NCBI GenBank assembly: GCA_002483765.1
Contig: DLIO01000053.1
Location: 15,642 to 28,001 of the forward strand
From: Lentisphaeria bacterium UBA7640
GTDB lineage: Bacteria; Verrucomicrobiota; Lentisphaeria; Victivallales; Victivallaceae
Direction: 5' to 3'
Length of the DNA: 12,360 nucleotides
Part shown: piece after piece, positions 1 to 7,958 of the stretch
Layout: every line of letters starts with the position of its first letter
Numbering within the stretch: position 1 is the stretch's first letter
Program-made: the position numbers and the translations under genes
Notes under the pieces: generated by a model
The model's input: only the letters and a program-made list of their open reading frames with translations
Databases searched by the model: none
Told to the model about the DNA's origin: nothing

Positions 1-215
1 ATTTGCGTAATTCGTGGACAAAACTTTTCCCCAACTCATTAGTGCCATTTGCGTAATTCGTGGCCAAAAAACTTTCCCCAACTCATTAGTGCCATTTGCG
101 TAATTCGTGGCCAAAAAACTTTCCCTATCTCATTAGTACCATTTGCGTAATTCGTGGACAAAAACTTTCCCCTAACTCATTAGTGCCATTTGCGTAATTC
201 GTGGATAAAAACTCC
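1..215. repeat. 46-47 bp tandem direct repeat, four full copies plus a partial fifth
   Basis: Copies start at 1, 47, 94, 141 and 188. The first is 46 bp, the next three are 47 bp, and the fifth decays after about 28 bp. Each copy begins with ATTTGCGTAATTCGTGG and ends with CTCATTAGTGCC (GTACC in copy 3). Differences are mostly in the A-run and C-run in the middle. There is no unique spacer between units, so this is a tandem array and not a CRISPR. Read on the minus strand, the sense strand of dapB, each unit contains GGCACTAATGAG, then a G/A-rich stretch, then CCACGAATTACGCAAAT. The same words recur in the spacer after aroC. The array touches the window edge and may continue leftward. It lies just 3' of dapB and is probably non-coding. 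Confidence 0.93.
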
Positions 216-222
216 CTGTTTT

Positions 223-242
223 CCTTTGCGTTCTCTGTGGTT
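223..242 (-). repeat. Single short-period repeat block next to the tandem array
   Basis: On the minus strand this reads AACCACAGAGAACGCAAAGG, made of two words of the CACAGAG / CGCAAAG type about 10 bp apart. It sits between the last tandem copy and the dapB stop codon. It matches in style the blocks at 10694-10783, and similar words are common in spacers of many environmental bacteria. No function can be assigned from the sequence. Confidence 0.6.
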
Positions 243-254
243 ACTCCCTAACTT

Positions 255-1058
255 TTACTTCAGTCCGAGTACGTCCTGCATGTCGTATAGGCCGGGTTTG
301 GCGTTGGCTAGGAAACGTGCGGCGCGCAATGCGCCTTTAGCGAAGGTGTCGCGACTGGAGGCTTTGTGAGTTAATTCTAGACGTTCTCCGCCAGTGGCAT
401 AGATCACTGTGTGATCGCCGACGACGTCGCCGCCACGTAGCGCATGCATTCCGATCTCTTTTTTGGTTCGTGCGCCGGTAATTCCTTCGCGGCCGTGGCG
501 AATATCTTTTTCGTATGACAAACCACGGGCGGCAGCAGCGATTTCGCCGAGCCTAACAGCAGTGCCACTCGGAGCATCTTTTTTTAGATTGTGGTGCATC
601 TCAACAATTTCGATATCGTAATCTTCGCCAAGCAGTGTGGAGACTTGTCCACAAAGATGGAAAAGCAGGTTAACGCCAACACTCATATTGGGGGCGAATA
701 CAATGCGCGCGCCATTATCGGCTAATTCACGTAATTTGGCTTTTTCGGCATCGTCTAATGCGGTGGTACCGATAACGCTGGCGCATCCTGCTGCGGTCGC
801 GATTTCAGCGTCTTTGGCGACATTGCCAGTACTGAAGTTGATTACCGCGTCGGCGCCGACGCAAACTGCTTTTAAATCATCAGTCATTAGTATTTTGTTA
901 GCTCCGCATCCGGCGACAATCCCGGCATCTTGGCCTAACAGCGGATTGCCCGGCACTTCGATAGCGCCGACTAATTGTAAGTCGTCAGATTCCATGATAT
1001 TGGCAATGAGGCGACGCCCCATGCGTCCGCCAGCTCCGATAATTACTACTTTAATCAT
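255..1058 (-). CDS. dapB: 4-hydroxy-tetrahydrodipicolinate reductase (DapB)
   Basis: This enzyme carries out the NAD(P)H-dependent reduction step toward tetrahydrodipicolinate, in the cytoplasmic lysine and meso-diaminopimelate pathway that also feeds peptidoglycan. The 267-residue length is normal for the family. The N-terminal Rossmann motif GAGGRMGR is at residues 8-15 and GTTAL at 97-101. The catalytic signature HHNLKKDAPSGTA is at about 155-167, with H155 and K159 matching the E. coli catalytic His and Lys. The C-terminal GGDVVGDHTV region is intact. The start at 1058 is supported by AGAGGT (1065-1070) six bases upstream. The stop codon of the upstream solute-binding protein gene (1071-1073) lies immediately before this ribosome binding site, so the two are probably co-transcribed and may be translationally coupled. 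No other lysine-pathway gene is visible in the window. Confidence 0.97.
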   Translation of the reverse strand: MIKVVIIGAGGRMGRRLIANIMESDDLQLVGAIEVPGNPLLGQDAGIVAGCGANKILMTDDLKAVCVGADAVINFSTGNVAKDAEIATAAGCASVIGTTALDDAEKAKLRELADNGARIVFAPNMSVGVNLLFHLCGQVSTLLGEDYDIEIVEMHHNLKKDAPSGTAVRLGEIAAAARGLSYEKDIRHGREGITGARTKKEIGMHALRGGDVVGDHTVIYATGGERLELTHKASSRDTFAKGALRAARFLANAKPGLYDMQDVLGLK

Positions 1059-1070
1059 TTTTTTACCTCT

Positions 1071-2918
1071 TTATGGTATTGCTAGTTGTTGATTGTTCGG
1101 CGTCCAGATGATGTCATCAGCAATGCCGAGTGGGAATTTGTGAACGTTTTGATAGCGTCGCGCGATTGCCAACAGGCTGTCCGGCGCGAATAAAAACGTG
1201 TAAGGTTGCTCTTCGTGAAGCAAACGGTGAAGTTTATTGGCTAATTTTACTCTTTTTTCAAAATCGAATTCAACGCGTATTTCTTCAATTAAGCGATCTG
1301 CTTCGGCGTTTTTAAAACCAATATGGTTGCTGCTGCCGAGCAGTTCTGCCTGCGATGAATGCCAGATCTGGTACGGATCGGATTCATAACCGCCGCGCCA
1401 GCCCAGAGTGCAAACTTCAAAGTTTTTTTGTTCCAGCCGCTGAACATAAACCGACCATTCGAAAGATTGAATTTTCATGTCGATTCCGGCTTTGGCCATA
1501 TCTTCTTTGATAATCGGCAACATTCTGGTTTGAATGGGGTGGTTTGCGACAGACATGATGGTAAATTGGAATTTTTGTCCATCTTTATCCAAGATGCCAT
1601 CGTTGTCAGTATCGCGCCAGCCGGCGTCGTTTAGGATTTTAACTGCTTTGGCAATATCGAACGGCCACGGCGCAATCGCTTGGTCATTATACGGGCTTTC
1701 ATTGTAAAATGGTCCAGTAACGATCTGGCCTAATCCGTAATAAATATCCTTGAGAATACGTTCGCGGTCAACTAGATGGGTCAATGCCAGTCGTACATTA
1801 CGGTCAGAGAATAACGGATTAGTTAGATTATAGCCGATATAAAAGTAGTTGCGATTTAGGTAGCGCATTTTAGTCAAAAAACCTTTATCCTGATCAAATG
1901 CAGGGACATCGGCGCGCGTTTCCCATTGTTCCGGACTTAGTCCCATCCAGTCGATGCGCCCCGAGGTTAAAGCTTGGAATTGGGTGTTTGGCATTTTAAT
2001 GATTTCGTAACAGATATTTTCAATGGCAGGACGGATGCCCAATTTATTACCGAAATATTTATCCCAGCGGGTAAAAATTACGCGTGAATCTTTATCCCAG
2101 CGCAAAAAACGATAGGGGCCACAACCAACGATTAAACGGTTGCGCCGATGATCGTCGTTGAATTTTAATCCGTCAAACGGGCCTTCATAAGCATGATAAA
2201 GATGGCGCGGTAATGGTGACAATCCAAGCGAAATGCTTTCTGAAAGGAAATAACGCCGTTTCCAGATAATTTTGAATTCATAGTCGTTAATGACTTCAAT
2301 TTTTTCAATGTCCTGCATGAAAATTCTTAATGGCGCGCAATTAGTGTCGGGGTTTTGCACTACATCGATAAAAAACTTAAAATCGTGCGCGGTGACTTCA
2401 CGGTTTTTCCACTCTTTACCGGTTACCGGATCGGTGAAGTCGTGCCACAGGATACCGCGGCGCAGTTTAATGAGATAGCTCAGTTTGTCTTCAGAAATGC
2501 TCCAGCTTTCCGCCATTAGTGGTTCAAATTTTTCCGGTTTAGCGTAGTTGCGCGCTGCCAGTGAGGAGTTGCAGATACTGTAAAAATCGGAGACTGAAGA
2601 TTCGTTGTTGATCAGATAATTCATGTTGCCGGTGTCTGCTGAAATTACCCGAATAATCCGTCCACCTGGAGTCGATGCAGGATCAAAAAATTCTAGATTC
2701 GCCACATTTTCATGTCCTTTCGTGGAACTCGACGTAGAAGCTAGAGTGTTTTTGGGGGTTGGATGAATTGCGCTATTTTGTAAGTTTTCCAGAGCGTCAC
2801 GAACTTTTTCTTGTTCAAAACGTACTCGGTCAAGAGCATTAATAATCATCACACCCAAAAATATTGCAATAACCATAAAAATGGTCATCGTTATATTCAA
2901 ATAAATATTTTTATTCAT
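1071..2918 (-). CDS. Membrane-anchored family 5 extracellular solute-binding protein (peptide ABC transporter type)
   Basis: The 615-residue protein looks like a DppA/OppA-type substrate-binding protein that delivers peptides or similar solutes to an ABC transporter. An N-terminal hydrophobic segment at about residues 8-28 lacks a lipobox cysteine. A charged, probably coiled-coil stretch (29-48) and a Ser/Thr-rich linker (50-70) follow, so a signal anchor is more likely than a lipoprotein. The SBP_bac_5 fold begins near 80. Typical family segments include PLMAESWSISED (133-144), EVTAHDFKFF (174-183), NVRLALTHLVDRERI (374-388) and a DTDNDGILD loop (436-444) of the Asp-rich, calcium-site type often seen in this family. 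The start has AAGGA at 2923-2927. No permease or ATPase gene is adjacent, so the partner transporter is elsewhere or absent. The gene sits 81 bp after the small membrane protein gene and 12 bp before dapB. The ligand cannot be read from sequence; the dapB link hints at cell-wall peptides, but this is speculation. Confidence 0.9.
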   Translation of the reverse strand: MNKNIYLNITMTIFMVIAIFLGVMIINALDRVRFEQEKVRDALENLQNSAIHPTPKNTLASTSSSTKGHENVANLEFFDPASTPGGRIIRVISADTGNMNYLINNESSVSDFYSICNSSLAARNYAKPEKFEPLMAESWSISEDKLSYLIKLRRGILWHDFTDPVTGKEWKNREVTAHDFKFFIDVVQNPDTNCAPLRIFMQDIEKIEVINDYEFKIIWKRRYFLSESISLGLSPLPRHLYHAYEGPFDGLKFNDDHRRNRLIVGCGPYRFLRWDKDSRVIFTRWDKYFGNKLGIRPAIENICYEIIKMPNTQFQALTSGRIDWMGLSPEQWETRADVPAFDQDKGFLTKMRYLNRNYFYIGYNLTNPLFSDRNVRLALTHLVDRERILKDIYYGLGQIVTGPFYNESPYNDQAIAPWPFDIAKAVKILNDAGWRDTDNDGILDKDGQKFQFTIMSVANHPIQTRMLPIIKEDMAKAGIDMKIQSFEWSVYVQRLEQKNFEVCTLGWRGGYESDPYQIWHSSQAELLGSSNHIGFKNAEADRLIEEIRVEFDFEKRVKLANKLHRLLHEEQPYTFLFAPDSLLAIARRYQNVHKFPLGIADDIIWTPNNQQLAIP

Positions 2919-2999
2919 ATTTTCCTTATTATGCAGTAAAACATCTTCTAAAAATAGCTAAAAATTCGCTATTAGCAAATCAGAATGCCTAATCTCTGT

Positions 3000-3512
3000 T
3001 CATTTTTCCAGAACTTGACGAATATTAATAGTGCTGATTTTCCACTGTCCGTCCTGTTTTTCCAGTTCACAACGCAGGTCGCGAACGCCGTGAACCGTTT
3101 CGTCGTTATTGAAAACACCGTCGAGAGTTGCTGAAAATTCGGCGATGGCGCGTTCGCTATCTGGACGGTGAATAATATGGATATCGCTTATTTGTGCGGA
3201 AATGGTTTTAAACATCGCGCGGGCTCGCATGGAGTTGTTAGTGATTTGGGCTTCGGAGTAAACCCCACCGACTTCGCTAACGCCAATACTGACATCACAC
3301 GGATCAGTGAAATATTTAGGTAAACGATTGGAACGCAATAAATTTCCAGAGGTGCCTTCGTCGTGACGTCGATTGACATTTTCGACGACTCCAGTTAACA
3401 GTCGCCGAATTTTATCATCTTCGGTTTCTCCTTCGTAAAACCACCAGAAAACCATTGCGCCGAGAATTAAAATTACGGCAGTGATGCCGATGTATTTGTA
3501 GCGTATCACCAT
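3000..3512 (-). CDS. Small membrane-anchored protein of unknown function
   Basis: I do not recognise a named family. The 170-residue protein has one N-terminal transmembrane segment (about 7-25) followed by an acidic juxtamembrane stretch (EGETEDDK). A soluble domain of about 135 residues should face the outside. The end, with alternating strands and the motif DGQWKISTINIRQVLE (154-169), resembles the last strands of NTF2-like/SnoaL-type domains, which often finish with a W-K-I strand. That resemblance is weak evidence only. Two cysteines (72 and 148) could form a disulphide after export. Its ATG overlaps the end of lepB (ATGGTGA, 3506-3512), and GGAG at 3520-3523 is a good ribosome binding site, so it is very likely translated together with lepB. 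The gene pair suggests a role at the membrane, possibly in protein export or envelope quality, but this is inferred from position alone. Confidence 0.8.
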   Translation of the reverse strand: MVIRYKYIGITAVILILGAMVFWWFYEGETEDDKIRRLLTGVVENVNRRHDEGTSGNLLRSNRLPKYFTDPCDVSIGVSEVGGVYSEAQITNNSMRARAMFKTISAQISDIHIIHRPDSERAIAEFSATLDGVFNNDETVHGVRDLRCELEKQDGQWKISTINIRQVLEK

Positions 3513-4045
3513 AACGGTACTCCGATAATGCGTCTTTGGGCAACCTGTCCGAACTGATGGCGTTCAATCGGTTGATTGCGATTGTCGCCGACAACATAAT
3601 AATAGCCATATTGCACCGTGCGTGGTGGCAACTCCCAGTCACAAGGTTTTTTCACGTATGGTTCGTCCAGTTTCTGGCCATTAACGTAGAGTTTTCCATC
3701 ACGAAATTCAACAGTCTCGTCTGGGAGCGCGACAATGCGTTTTAAAAACATCACCTTTTTTTCGTAATAAATCGCGACGATATCGCCGCGCTGTGGTTTT
3801 GAGTGCCAATATTTCAATAGATAGATAAAATTAAGGCCGATTTTGCGATAGGTTGGCTCCATACTGCCACCCTTGACCCAGGCTGGTCTCAGCACAAATC
3901 CGAAAATTGTGAAGCAGAGCAGAATAATAACCGCTATCCGAATCAGGTATATGCGGGTCAAGCGTGGGATGAAAAAATCATGCGCACTCTTCGGCTTTAA
4001 TTCATAAAACAGTCGCGAAACAAAAGATGTAAATTGTTTAAACAT
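3506..4045 (-). CDS. lepB: Signal peptidase I (S26 family)
   Basis: This membrane serine protease removes signal peptides from exported proteins on the outer face of the cytoplasmic membrane. The 179-residue protein has one transmembrane helix (about 32-52). The GGSMEPT motif follows, with nucleophile S61, and then the general-base box FLKRIVALPDE with K102. A GDNR box lies at 153-156. The usual S-x-D-S-R-x-[FY]-G that follows is replaced by NQPIERHQFGQV (157-168), a variant I associate with PVC-group S26 enzymes. The length is at the compact end, so it lacks the large extra domain of enterobacterial LepB. No clear ribosome binding site precedes the ATG at 4045, so the start is less certain than the gene. 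It heads the leftward gene block and overlaps the next gene by 7 bp. Confidence 0.93.
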   Translation of the reverse strand: MFKQFTSFVSRLFYELKPKSAHDFFIPRLTRIYLIRIAVIILLCFTIFGFVLRPAWVKGGSMEPTYRKIGLNFIYLLKYWHSKPQRGDIVAIYYEKKVMFLKRIVALPDETVEFRDGKLYVNGQKLDEPYVKKPCDWELPPRTVQYGYYYVVGDNRNQPIERHQFGQVAQRRIIGVPLW

Positions 4046-4356
4046 AACTGAAAAATTAGCGGTGCGATCAATAAATTACAAATTCAATACTTTGTTTGCT
4101 ACTAGGTTTGTTGATATTTGGGCAACTAAGTTTTCCAAAGAGATCAAATGATGCTATATTCCACGCTTTATACTCTTTGATGGCGAAAACTTAAAGAAAC
4201 GCGCCGTGGATTATTTAGTAGATTTTTTACCTCTTTTTGAAGGGCAATGCTAACGTTGTGCGAAAAACGAGGCATAAAATATGTCAAAAAGCGACAAACG
4301 GAATTTAAGGTTCCAACTGAAACGAGTATATATCATCAATTTTTGGAGGATTAATT
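4046..4356. promoter_or_regulatory. Divergent spacer between lepB and proA
   Basis: This 311-bp AT-rich spacer should hold promoters for both directions. I see no pair of -35/-10 boxes good enough to mark on either strand, and no tRNA or strong hairpin. The proA ribosome binding site GGAGGA (4345-4350) lies at the right end. A small reading frame of 38 codons (4281-4397, plus strand) begins here with GAGG at 4269-4272 and overlaps the proA start in another frame; see findings. Confidence 0.5.
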
Positions 4357-5628
4357 ATGGATACAATTGCACAAGAGATAAAGACAGCCCTTCATGAAAT
4401 GGGACGAAATGCTTTAATCGCTTCTCGAGTTTTGGCGAATCTTAAACCGGAAGCTAAAAATAATATTTTGAATAAGATGGCCGACGCCATTGACGCCATG
4501 TCAGCAGAAATAATAAAAGCCAATGCTAAGGACTTGGATGCTGGAAATAAAGCCGGTTTGTCTGTCGCAATGCTTGATCGACTTCGGTTGGATGAAAAAC
4601 GAGTTCGCGAAATGTCTGACGGATTGCGCTATGTTGCTGGATTGAACGATCCAGTTGGTCGCGTGTTATCTGAAATAGAACGGCCCAATGGGCTCAAAAT
4701 TAAAAAGATTTCAGTTCCACTCGGAGTTATTGGCATTATTTATGAGTCACGGCCGAATGTTACTGTTGATGCTGCTGGACTCTGCTTAAAAGCTGGTAAC
4801 GCAGTTATTTTGCGCGGTGGTTCTGAAGCATTCAATTCCAATATGATTTTGGCGAAATGTATGAATGAAGCTGGAGTTGCCGCAGGATTGCCAGATGGAG
4901 CGGTTCAGCTCGTACCCTATACCGACCGTCAAGCCATTAGTGTGCTTTTGAAAATGGATGACTATATCAGTTTGATTATTCCACGCGGCGGCGAAGGCTT
5001 GATCAGAACGGTGGTGGAACAATCGACCATCCCGGTTATTAAACACTACAAAGGCGTTTGCCATATTTACATCGACGCAGAATCTGATTTGACTGCGGCG
5101 TTGTCTATTGTTGAGAATGCGAAGATTCAACGACCAAGTGCCTGCAATGCGCTGGAAACGCTATTAGTTGACGCCAAGGCATTGCCAAAATTTATCGAAC
5201 CATTTCTCCAATCCATGGAGAAGCATGGAGTCGAACTGCGTGCTGACGAACGTTTCCGAAAATTAGCACCAAACGTCAAGCTTGCATCTGAAGCTGATTA
5301 TTATGAGGAATATCTGGATTTGATACTGGCCGTCAAAGTTGTTGATTCAATTGATGAAGCGATTGCTCATATAAACCAATACGGTTCAAAGCACAGTGAT
5401 TGCATTGTGACCACCAATCCTGAACATGTGGAGAAATTCATGGCTGAAGTTGATTCTGCCACCGTTTATCATAATGCTTCGACCCGTTTCACTGATGGTA
5501 GCGAATTCGGCATGGGCGCAGAGATTGGTATCAGCACCGATAAACTTCACGCCAGAGGACCGATGGGCTTAGAGGAATTGACTTCATATAAATATCTGAT
5601 TTTCGGTTCCGGTCAAAGCCGCGAATAA
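4357..5628 (+). CDS. proA: Glutamate-5-semialdehyde dehydrogenase (gamma-glutamyl phosphate reductase)
   Basis: ProA reduces gamma-glutamyl phosphate to glutamate-5-semialdehyde with NADPH, the second step of proline synthesis, in the cytoplasm. The 423 residues match the family length. Clear family blocks are PLGVIGIIYESRPNVTVDAA (121-140), the glycine-rich LRGGSEA (152-158), IIPRGGEGL (207-215), VIKHYKGVCHIYID (227-240), and RPSACNALETLLV (259-271) containing the catalytic thiol C263. The C-terminal segment EIGISTDKLHARGPMGLEEL is intact. The start is fixed by GGAGGA at 4345-4350, six bases before the ATG. The partner kinase gene proB is not in this window; the amino-acid kinase at 7959 is an acetylglutamate kinase instead. 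A membrane protein gene follows after 30 bp and may be co-transcribed. Confidence 0.97.
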   Translation: MDTIAQEIKTALHEMGRNALIASRVLANLKPEAKNNILNKMADAIDAMSAEIIKANAKDLDAGNKAGLSVAMLDRLRLDEKRVREMSDGLRYVAGLNDPVGRVLSEIERPNGLKIKKISVPLGVIGIIYESRPNVTVDAAGLCLKAGNAVILRGGSEAFNSNMILAKCMNEAGVAAGLPDGAVQLVPYTDRQAISVLLKMDDYISLIIPRGGEGLIRTVVEQSTIPVIKHYKGVCHIYIDAESDLTAALSIVENAKIQRPSACNALETLLVDAKALPKFIEPFLQSMEKHGVELRADERFRKLAPNVKLASEADYYEEYLDLILAVKVVDSIDEAIAHINQYGSKHSDCIVTTNPEHVEKFMAEVDSATVYHNASTRFTDGSEFGMGAEIGISTDKLHARGPMGLEELTSYKYLIFGSGQSRE

Positions 5629-5658
5629 AAATTCTAAAATTAAAACGGCATTAAACTC

Positions 5659-6540
5659 ATGACTCTTATCAAAGCCTCGATACTCATTTTCGCTAGCGCG
5701 CTGTTGGTTTATTGCGCTGGTTTGCGTGAGGCGATTTTTACCGACGCCAATATCCAGGCGGCCGAAGCTGTGCGCGCCATAACGGATAATGGTGATTCTG
5801 TGTCGGTGCCACTGTTTTTGATGCGTTGCACGTCGTCTGTTGGCGGAATCAATCCGTTGACTTTGGCGTTGCCGGGCGCCATCGCTGCGGCGTTGTTGCT
5901 GGTAGCGGTTTTCTTGATCGGTGCGAAAATGTATTCGGTGCGCTACGGAATTGCTGTAGCACTGCTGGCGTTCAGTTGTTATCCGTTGCTGGTTGCGGTG
6001 CGAACCGCAGCGACTGCGGTTTATTTGCCGACAATCGTCAGCGTAGCGGTTGCCATTTTTTTAATGTTATGGCGTAAACCGTTAACTTATAAATTTAAAC
6101 TCATGCTGCCGTTGATTTGGTTGCTGGTTGCGCTGTTTTTGCCGGGTCGTTTGAATATGATTCCTCCGCTCGCGTTGATCGCGGCTTGGTTTATCAATAA
6201 TCCGTGGCATTTTCGTTCTGTAACGCTTTTGCGCTGGTGGTTTTTCCAGATGATACGGTTTGTTCCCGCAGTTGCTTTGGTGATCTTGTTTGCGCTTCAT
6301 TTTTCACTTTTGAAAGATGGAGTAAAAATACCATTGATGGTTCCTGGAATGGCCTTTGGCGTTTTTATGTTAGCGACGCTGAATCTTAAAAAAGGGATCA
6401 AGGGCCATGATCGCAATCTGTTGCTTCTTGCTATTTTTGGACTGACTATCGCGATTGGACAAATTATGGTCGTCGAGACTTTGGAACAACATTCTGCCAT
6501 AGAGAAAAAACAAAACCAGTCGGTGAAAGCAGATGACTAA
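5659..6540 (+). CDS. Polytopic membrane protein, possibly a reduced GT-C-type glycosyltransferase relative
   Basis: I cannot name a family. The 293-residue protein has about eight or nine hydrophobic segments (near 5-21, 67-88, 95-113, 120-138, 146-162, 166-179, 199-215, 225-241 and 252-271) and a polar C-terminus. The N-terminal half resembles the dolichyl-phosphate-mannose/ArnT-like (PMT_2) layout. TM1 is followed by an outside loop with D29, E36 and a GDSVSVP segment, then TM2 after NPLTLALPG. An RTAATAVYL stretch (115-123) sits where PMT_2 proteins usually have R-x-A-x-x-D. The acidic residue of that second motif and the KPPL-type region are missing, and the large C-terminal domain is absent. 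It may therefore be non-catalytic or unrelated. The start codon at 5659 has no obvious ribosome binding site and lies 30 bp after proA. The end overlaps mtaB by 8 bp (ATGACTAA), so it is probably co-transcribed with it. Confidence 0.75.
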   Translation: MTLIKASILIFASALLVYCAGLREAIFTDANIQAAEAVRAITDNGDSVSVPLFLMRCTSSVGGINPLTLALPGAIAAALLLVAVFLIGAKMYSVRYGIAVALLAFSCYPLLVAVRTAATAVYLPTIVSVAVAIFLMLWRKPLTYKFKLMLPLIWLLVALFLPGRLNMIPPLALIAAWFINNPWHFRSVTLLRWWFFQMIRFVPAVALVILFALHFSLLKDGVKIPLMVPGMAFGVFMLATLNLKKGIKGHDRNLLLLAIFGLTIAIGQIMVVETLEQHSAIEKKQNQSVKADD

Positions 6541-7855
6541 AATTGCCGCTATTCATACGATTGGTTGCCGACTTAATCAGGCTGATTCCGCGCTTCTTTC
6601 CGGAAGATTGCGCGACGCTGGCTGGGAATTAACGGAATCCAATGCCGATTTAAATATCGACCTGTTTATCATTAATTCCTGTACAGTAACAGCCGCCGCC
6701 GCACAAAAAAGCCGTCAGGCCGCACGGCGTTTTAAAAAAATGCATCCGAACGCAAAAGTGGTGGTTACAGGTTGCAGCGCCGAAATTGACCAAGAAAAAC
6801 TATTAAAAGATCCAGCAATCGATTTAGTGGTTACCAATCCCGGTAAAAAGAAAATGATTGAATTGATTGGTGATCTGTTTGGGACTCAAAATCTTTCCAC
6901 TCCACCATTGCCATTCAGCATGGATGAATTATCCGGCTCGGTTTTTCATGAATCCGCTTCAGCAGAATTCCCGTTTAAAAGTCGCGCATTCCTCAAGATT
7001 CAAGAGGGTTGCGAAAATTTTTGTTCTTACTGCATCGTTCCCTATGCGCGCGGGCCGGAACGTTCACGTGATCGCGACGAAATAATCGCTGATTTTCAAC
7101 AACTATTAGCGAGCGGTTTTCAAGAGATCGTGTTGACTGGCGTCAATATTTGTTCTTATGCGGATCGCGGTTGGCGTTTACCCGAATTGATTGATCGTTT
7201 GGCTTCATTTTCTGGAACCTATCGAATTCGTTTAAGTTCGACCGAACCACATCCGAATAATTTTGAATTAATTGACGCAATGGCGCGAAACCCCAAGGTT
7301 TGCCGTTTTTTGCATCTTGCGCTTCAGCACGGTGCTGACCCCATTTTAAAAGTGATGAAACGCCAATATACGGCGGCTGATTATCGTAAATTTGTCGAAA
7401 CCGCTCGTGAAGCAATTCCAGATATTCACATCGGTACCGATCTGATTGTGGGATTTCCTGGAGAAACCGATGCTTTATTTGCCGAGTCCTGTCAATTAGT
7501 GCAAGCAATGGAGTTCGCTAATATTCATATTTTCAGTTTTTCGCCACGTCAAGGAACACCGGCAGCTACAATGGAGAATCAGGTTCCAACTGCGATAGTC
7601 AAAGAGCGCTATCGTATTCTTGATGAAATTGCGACTGCTTCAGCGTTGAAATTCCGTCAAAGTCAGCTCAATCGTGCGCTTCCAGTAATTTTTGAAAAAA
7701 CTCGAAATGGCATTACTAGCGGTTGGTCGGATAACTATATAAAAATTTCTAGCGACGCTGCTAATATTCCATTGCATCAGATAATTTCTGTAACTCCTGA
7801 TAAGCATTGTCAGGACGGATTGTCGGTCAGTGCCGCTTCTGCTGTTTCTAAGTGA
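6533..7855 (+). CDS. mtaB: tRNA t6A37 methylthiotransferase MtaB (radical SAM)
   Basis: MtaB adds a methylthio group at C2 of N6-threonylcarbamoyladenosine-37 in tRNAs reading ANN codons, using two 4Fe-4S clusters. The 440-residue protein has the N-terminal UPF0004 domain with three cluster cysteines: C12 in GCRLNQAD, C50 in NSCTVT and C81 in TGCSAE. The radical SAM motif CENFCSYC (C160, C164, C167) comes next, followed by IVPYARGPERSR. The words NSCTVTAAAAQKSRQ, YARGPERSR and EIVLTGVNI fit MtaB better than MiaB or RimO, which separates the three paralogues. A C-terminal TRAM-like region follows about residue 370 and is somewhat divergent. The start overlaps the end of the membrane protein gene by 8 bp. 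A gap of about 100 bp separates it from argB. Confidence 0.92.
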   Translation: MTKIAAIHTIGCRLNQADSALLSGRLRDAGWELTESNADLNIDLFIINSCTVTAAAAQKSRQAARRFKKMHPNAKVVVTGCSAEIDQEKLLKDPAIDLVVTNPGKKKMIELIGDLFGTQNLSTPPLPFSMDELSGSVFHESASAEFPFKSRAFLKIQEGCENFCSYCIVPYARGPERSRDRDEIIADFQQLLASGFQEIVLTGVNICSYADRGWRLPELIDRLASFSGTYRIRLSSTEPHPNNFELIDAMARNPKVCRFLHLALQHGADPILKVMKRQYTAADYRKFVETAREAIPDIHIGTDLIVGFPGETDALFAESCQLVQAMEFANIHIFSFSPRQGTPAATMENQVPTAIVKERYRILDEIATASALKFRQSQLNRALPVIFEKTRNGITSGWSDNYIKISSDAANIPLHQIISVTPDKHCQDGLSVSAASAVSK

Positions 7856-7902
7856 AAGCGTGAAATTTCTAGCGCATAAATAGCTGATTTAATTGTAATT
7901 TT

Positions 7903-7935
7903 CAAGCATGGCGGTATTTTTTATCTTTATGCTTG
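7903..7935. promoter_or_regulatory. Dyad in the mtaB-argB spacer
   Basis: CAAGCAT (7903-7909) and ATGCTTG (7929-7935) form a perfect 7-bp dyad separated by 19 bases, 23 bases before the argB start. It could be an operator or a weak hairpin in the leader. It does not resemble an ARG box. A dyad of this length could also occur by chance. Confidence 0.25.
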
Positions 7936-7958
7936 TAATACTAAATTTGAGGTAAATA

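Noticed and set aside
1..215. A CRISPR array at the left end
   Set aside because: Units follow each other directly with no unique spacers, and no cas gene is present.
637..1092. 151-codon open frame on the plus strand opposite dapB
   Set aside because: It is antisense to a complete, well-conserved dapB and has no recognisable protein features; it is explained by the codon pattern of dapB.
2950..2973. Intrinsic terminator between the small membrane protein gene and the solute-binding protein gene
   Set aside because: The AATAGC/GCTATT stem is only 6 AT-rich pairs, with a short T-run that partly overlaps the stem; too weak to call.
7903..7935. An ArgR operator for argB
   Set aside because: The CAAGCAT/ATGCTTG dyad does not match the TGAAT-type ARG box; only a generic dyad can be claimed.
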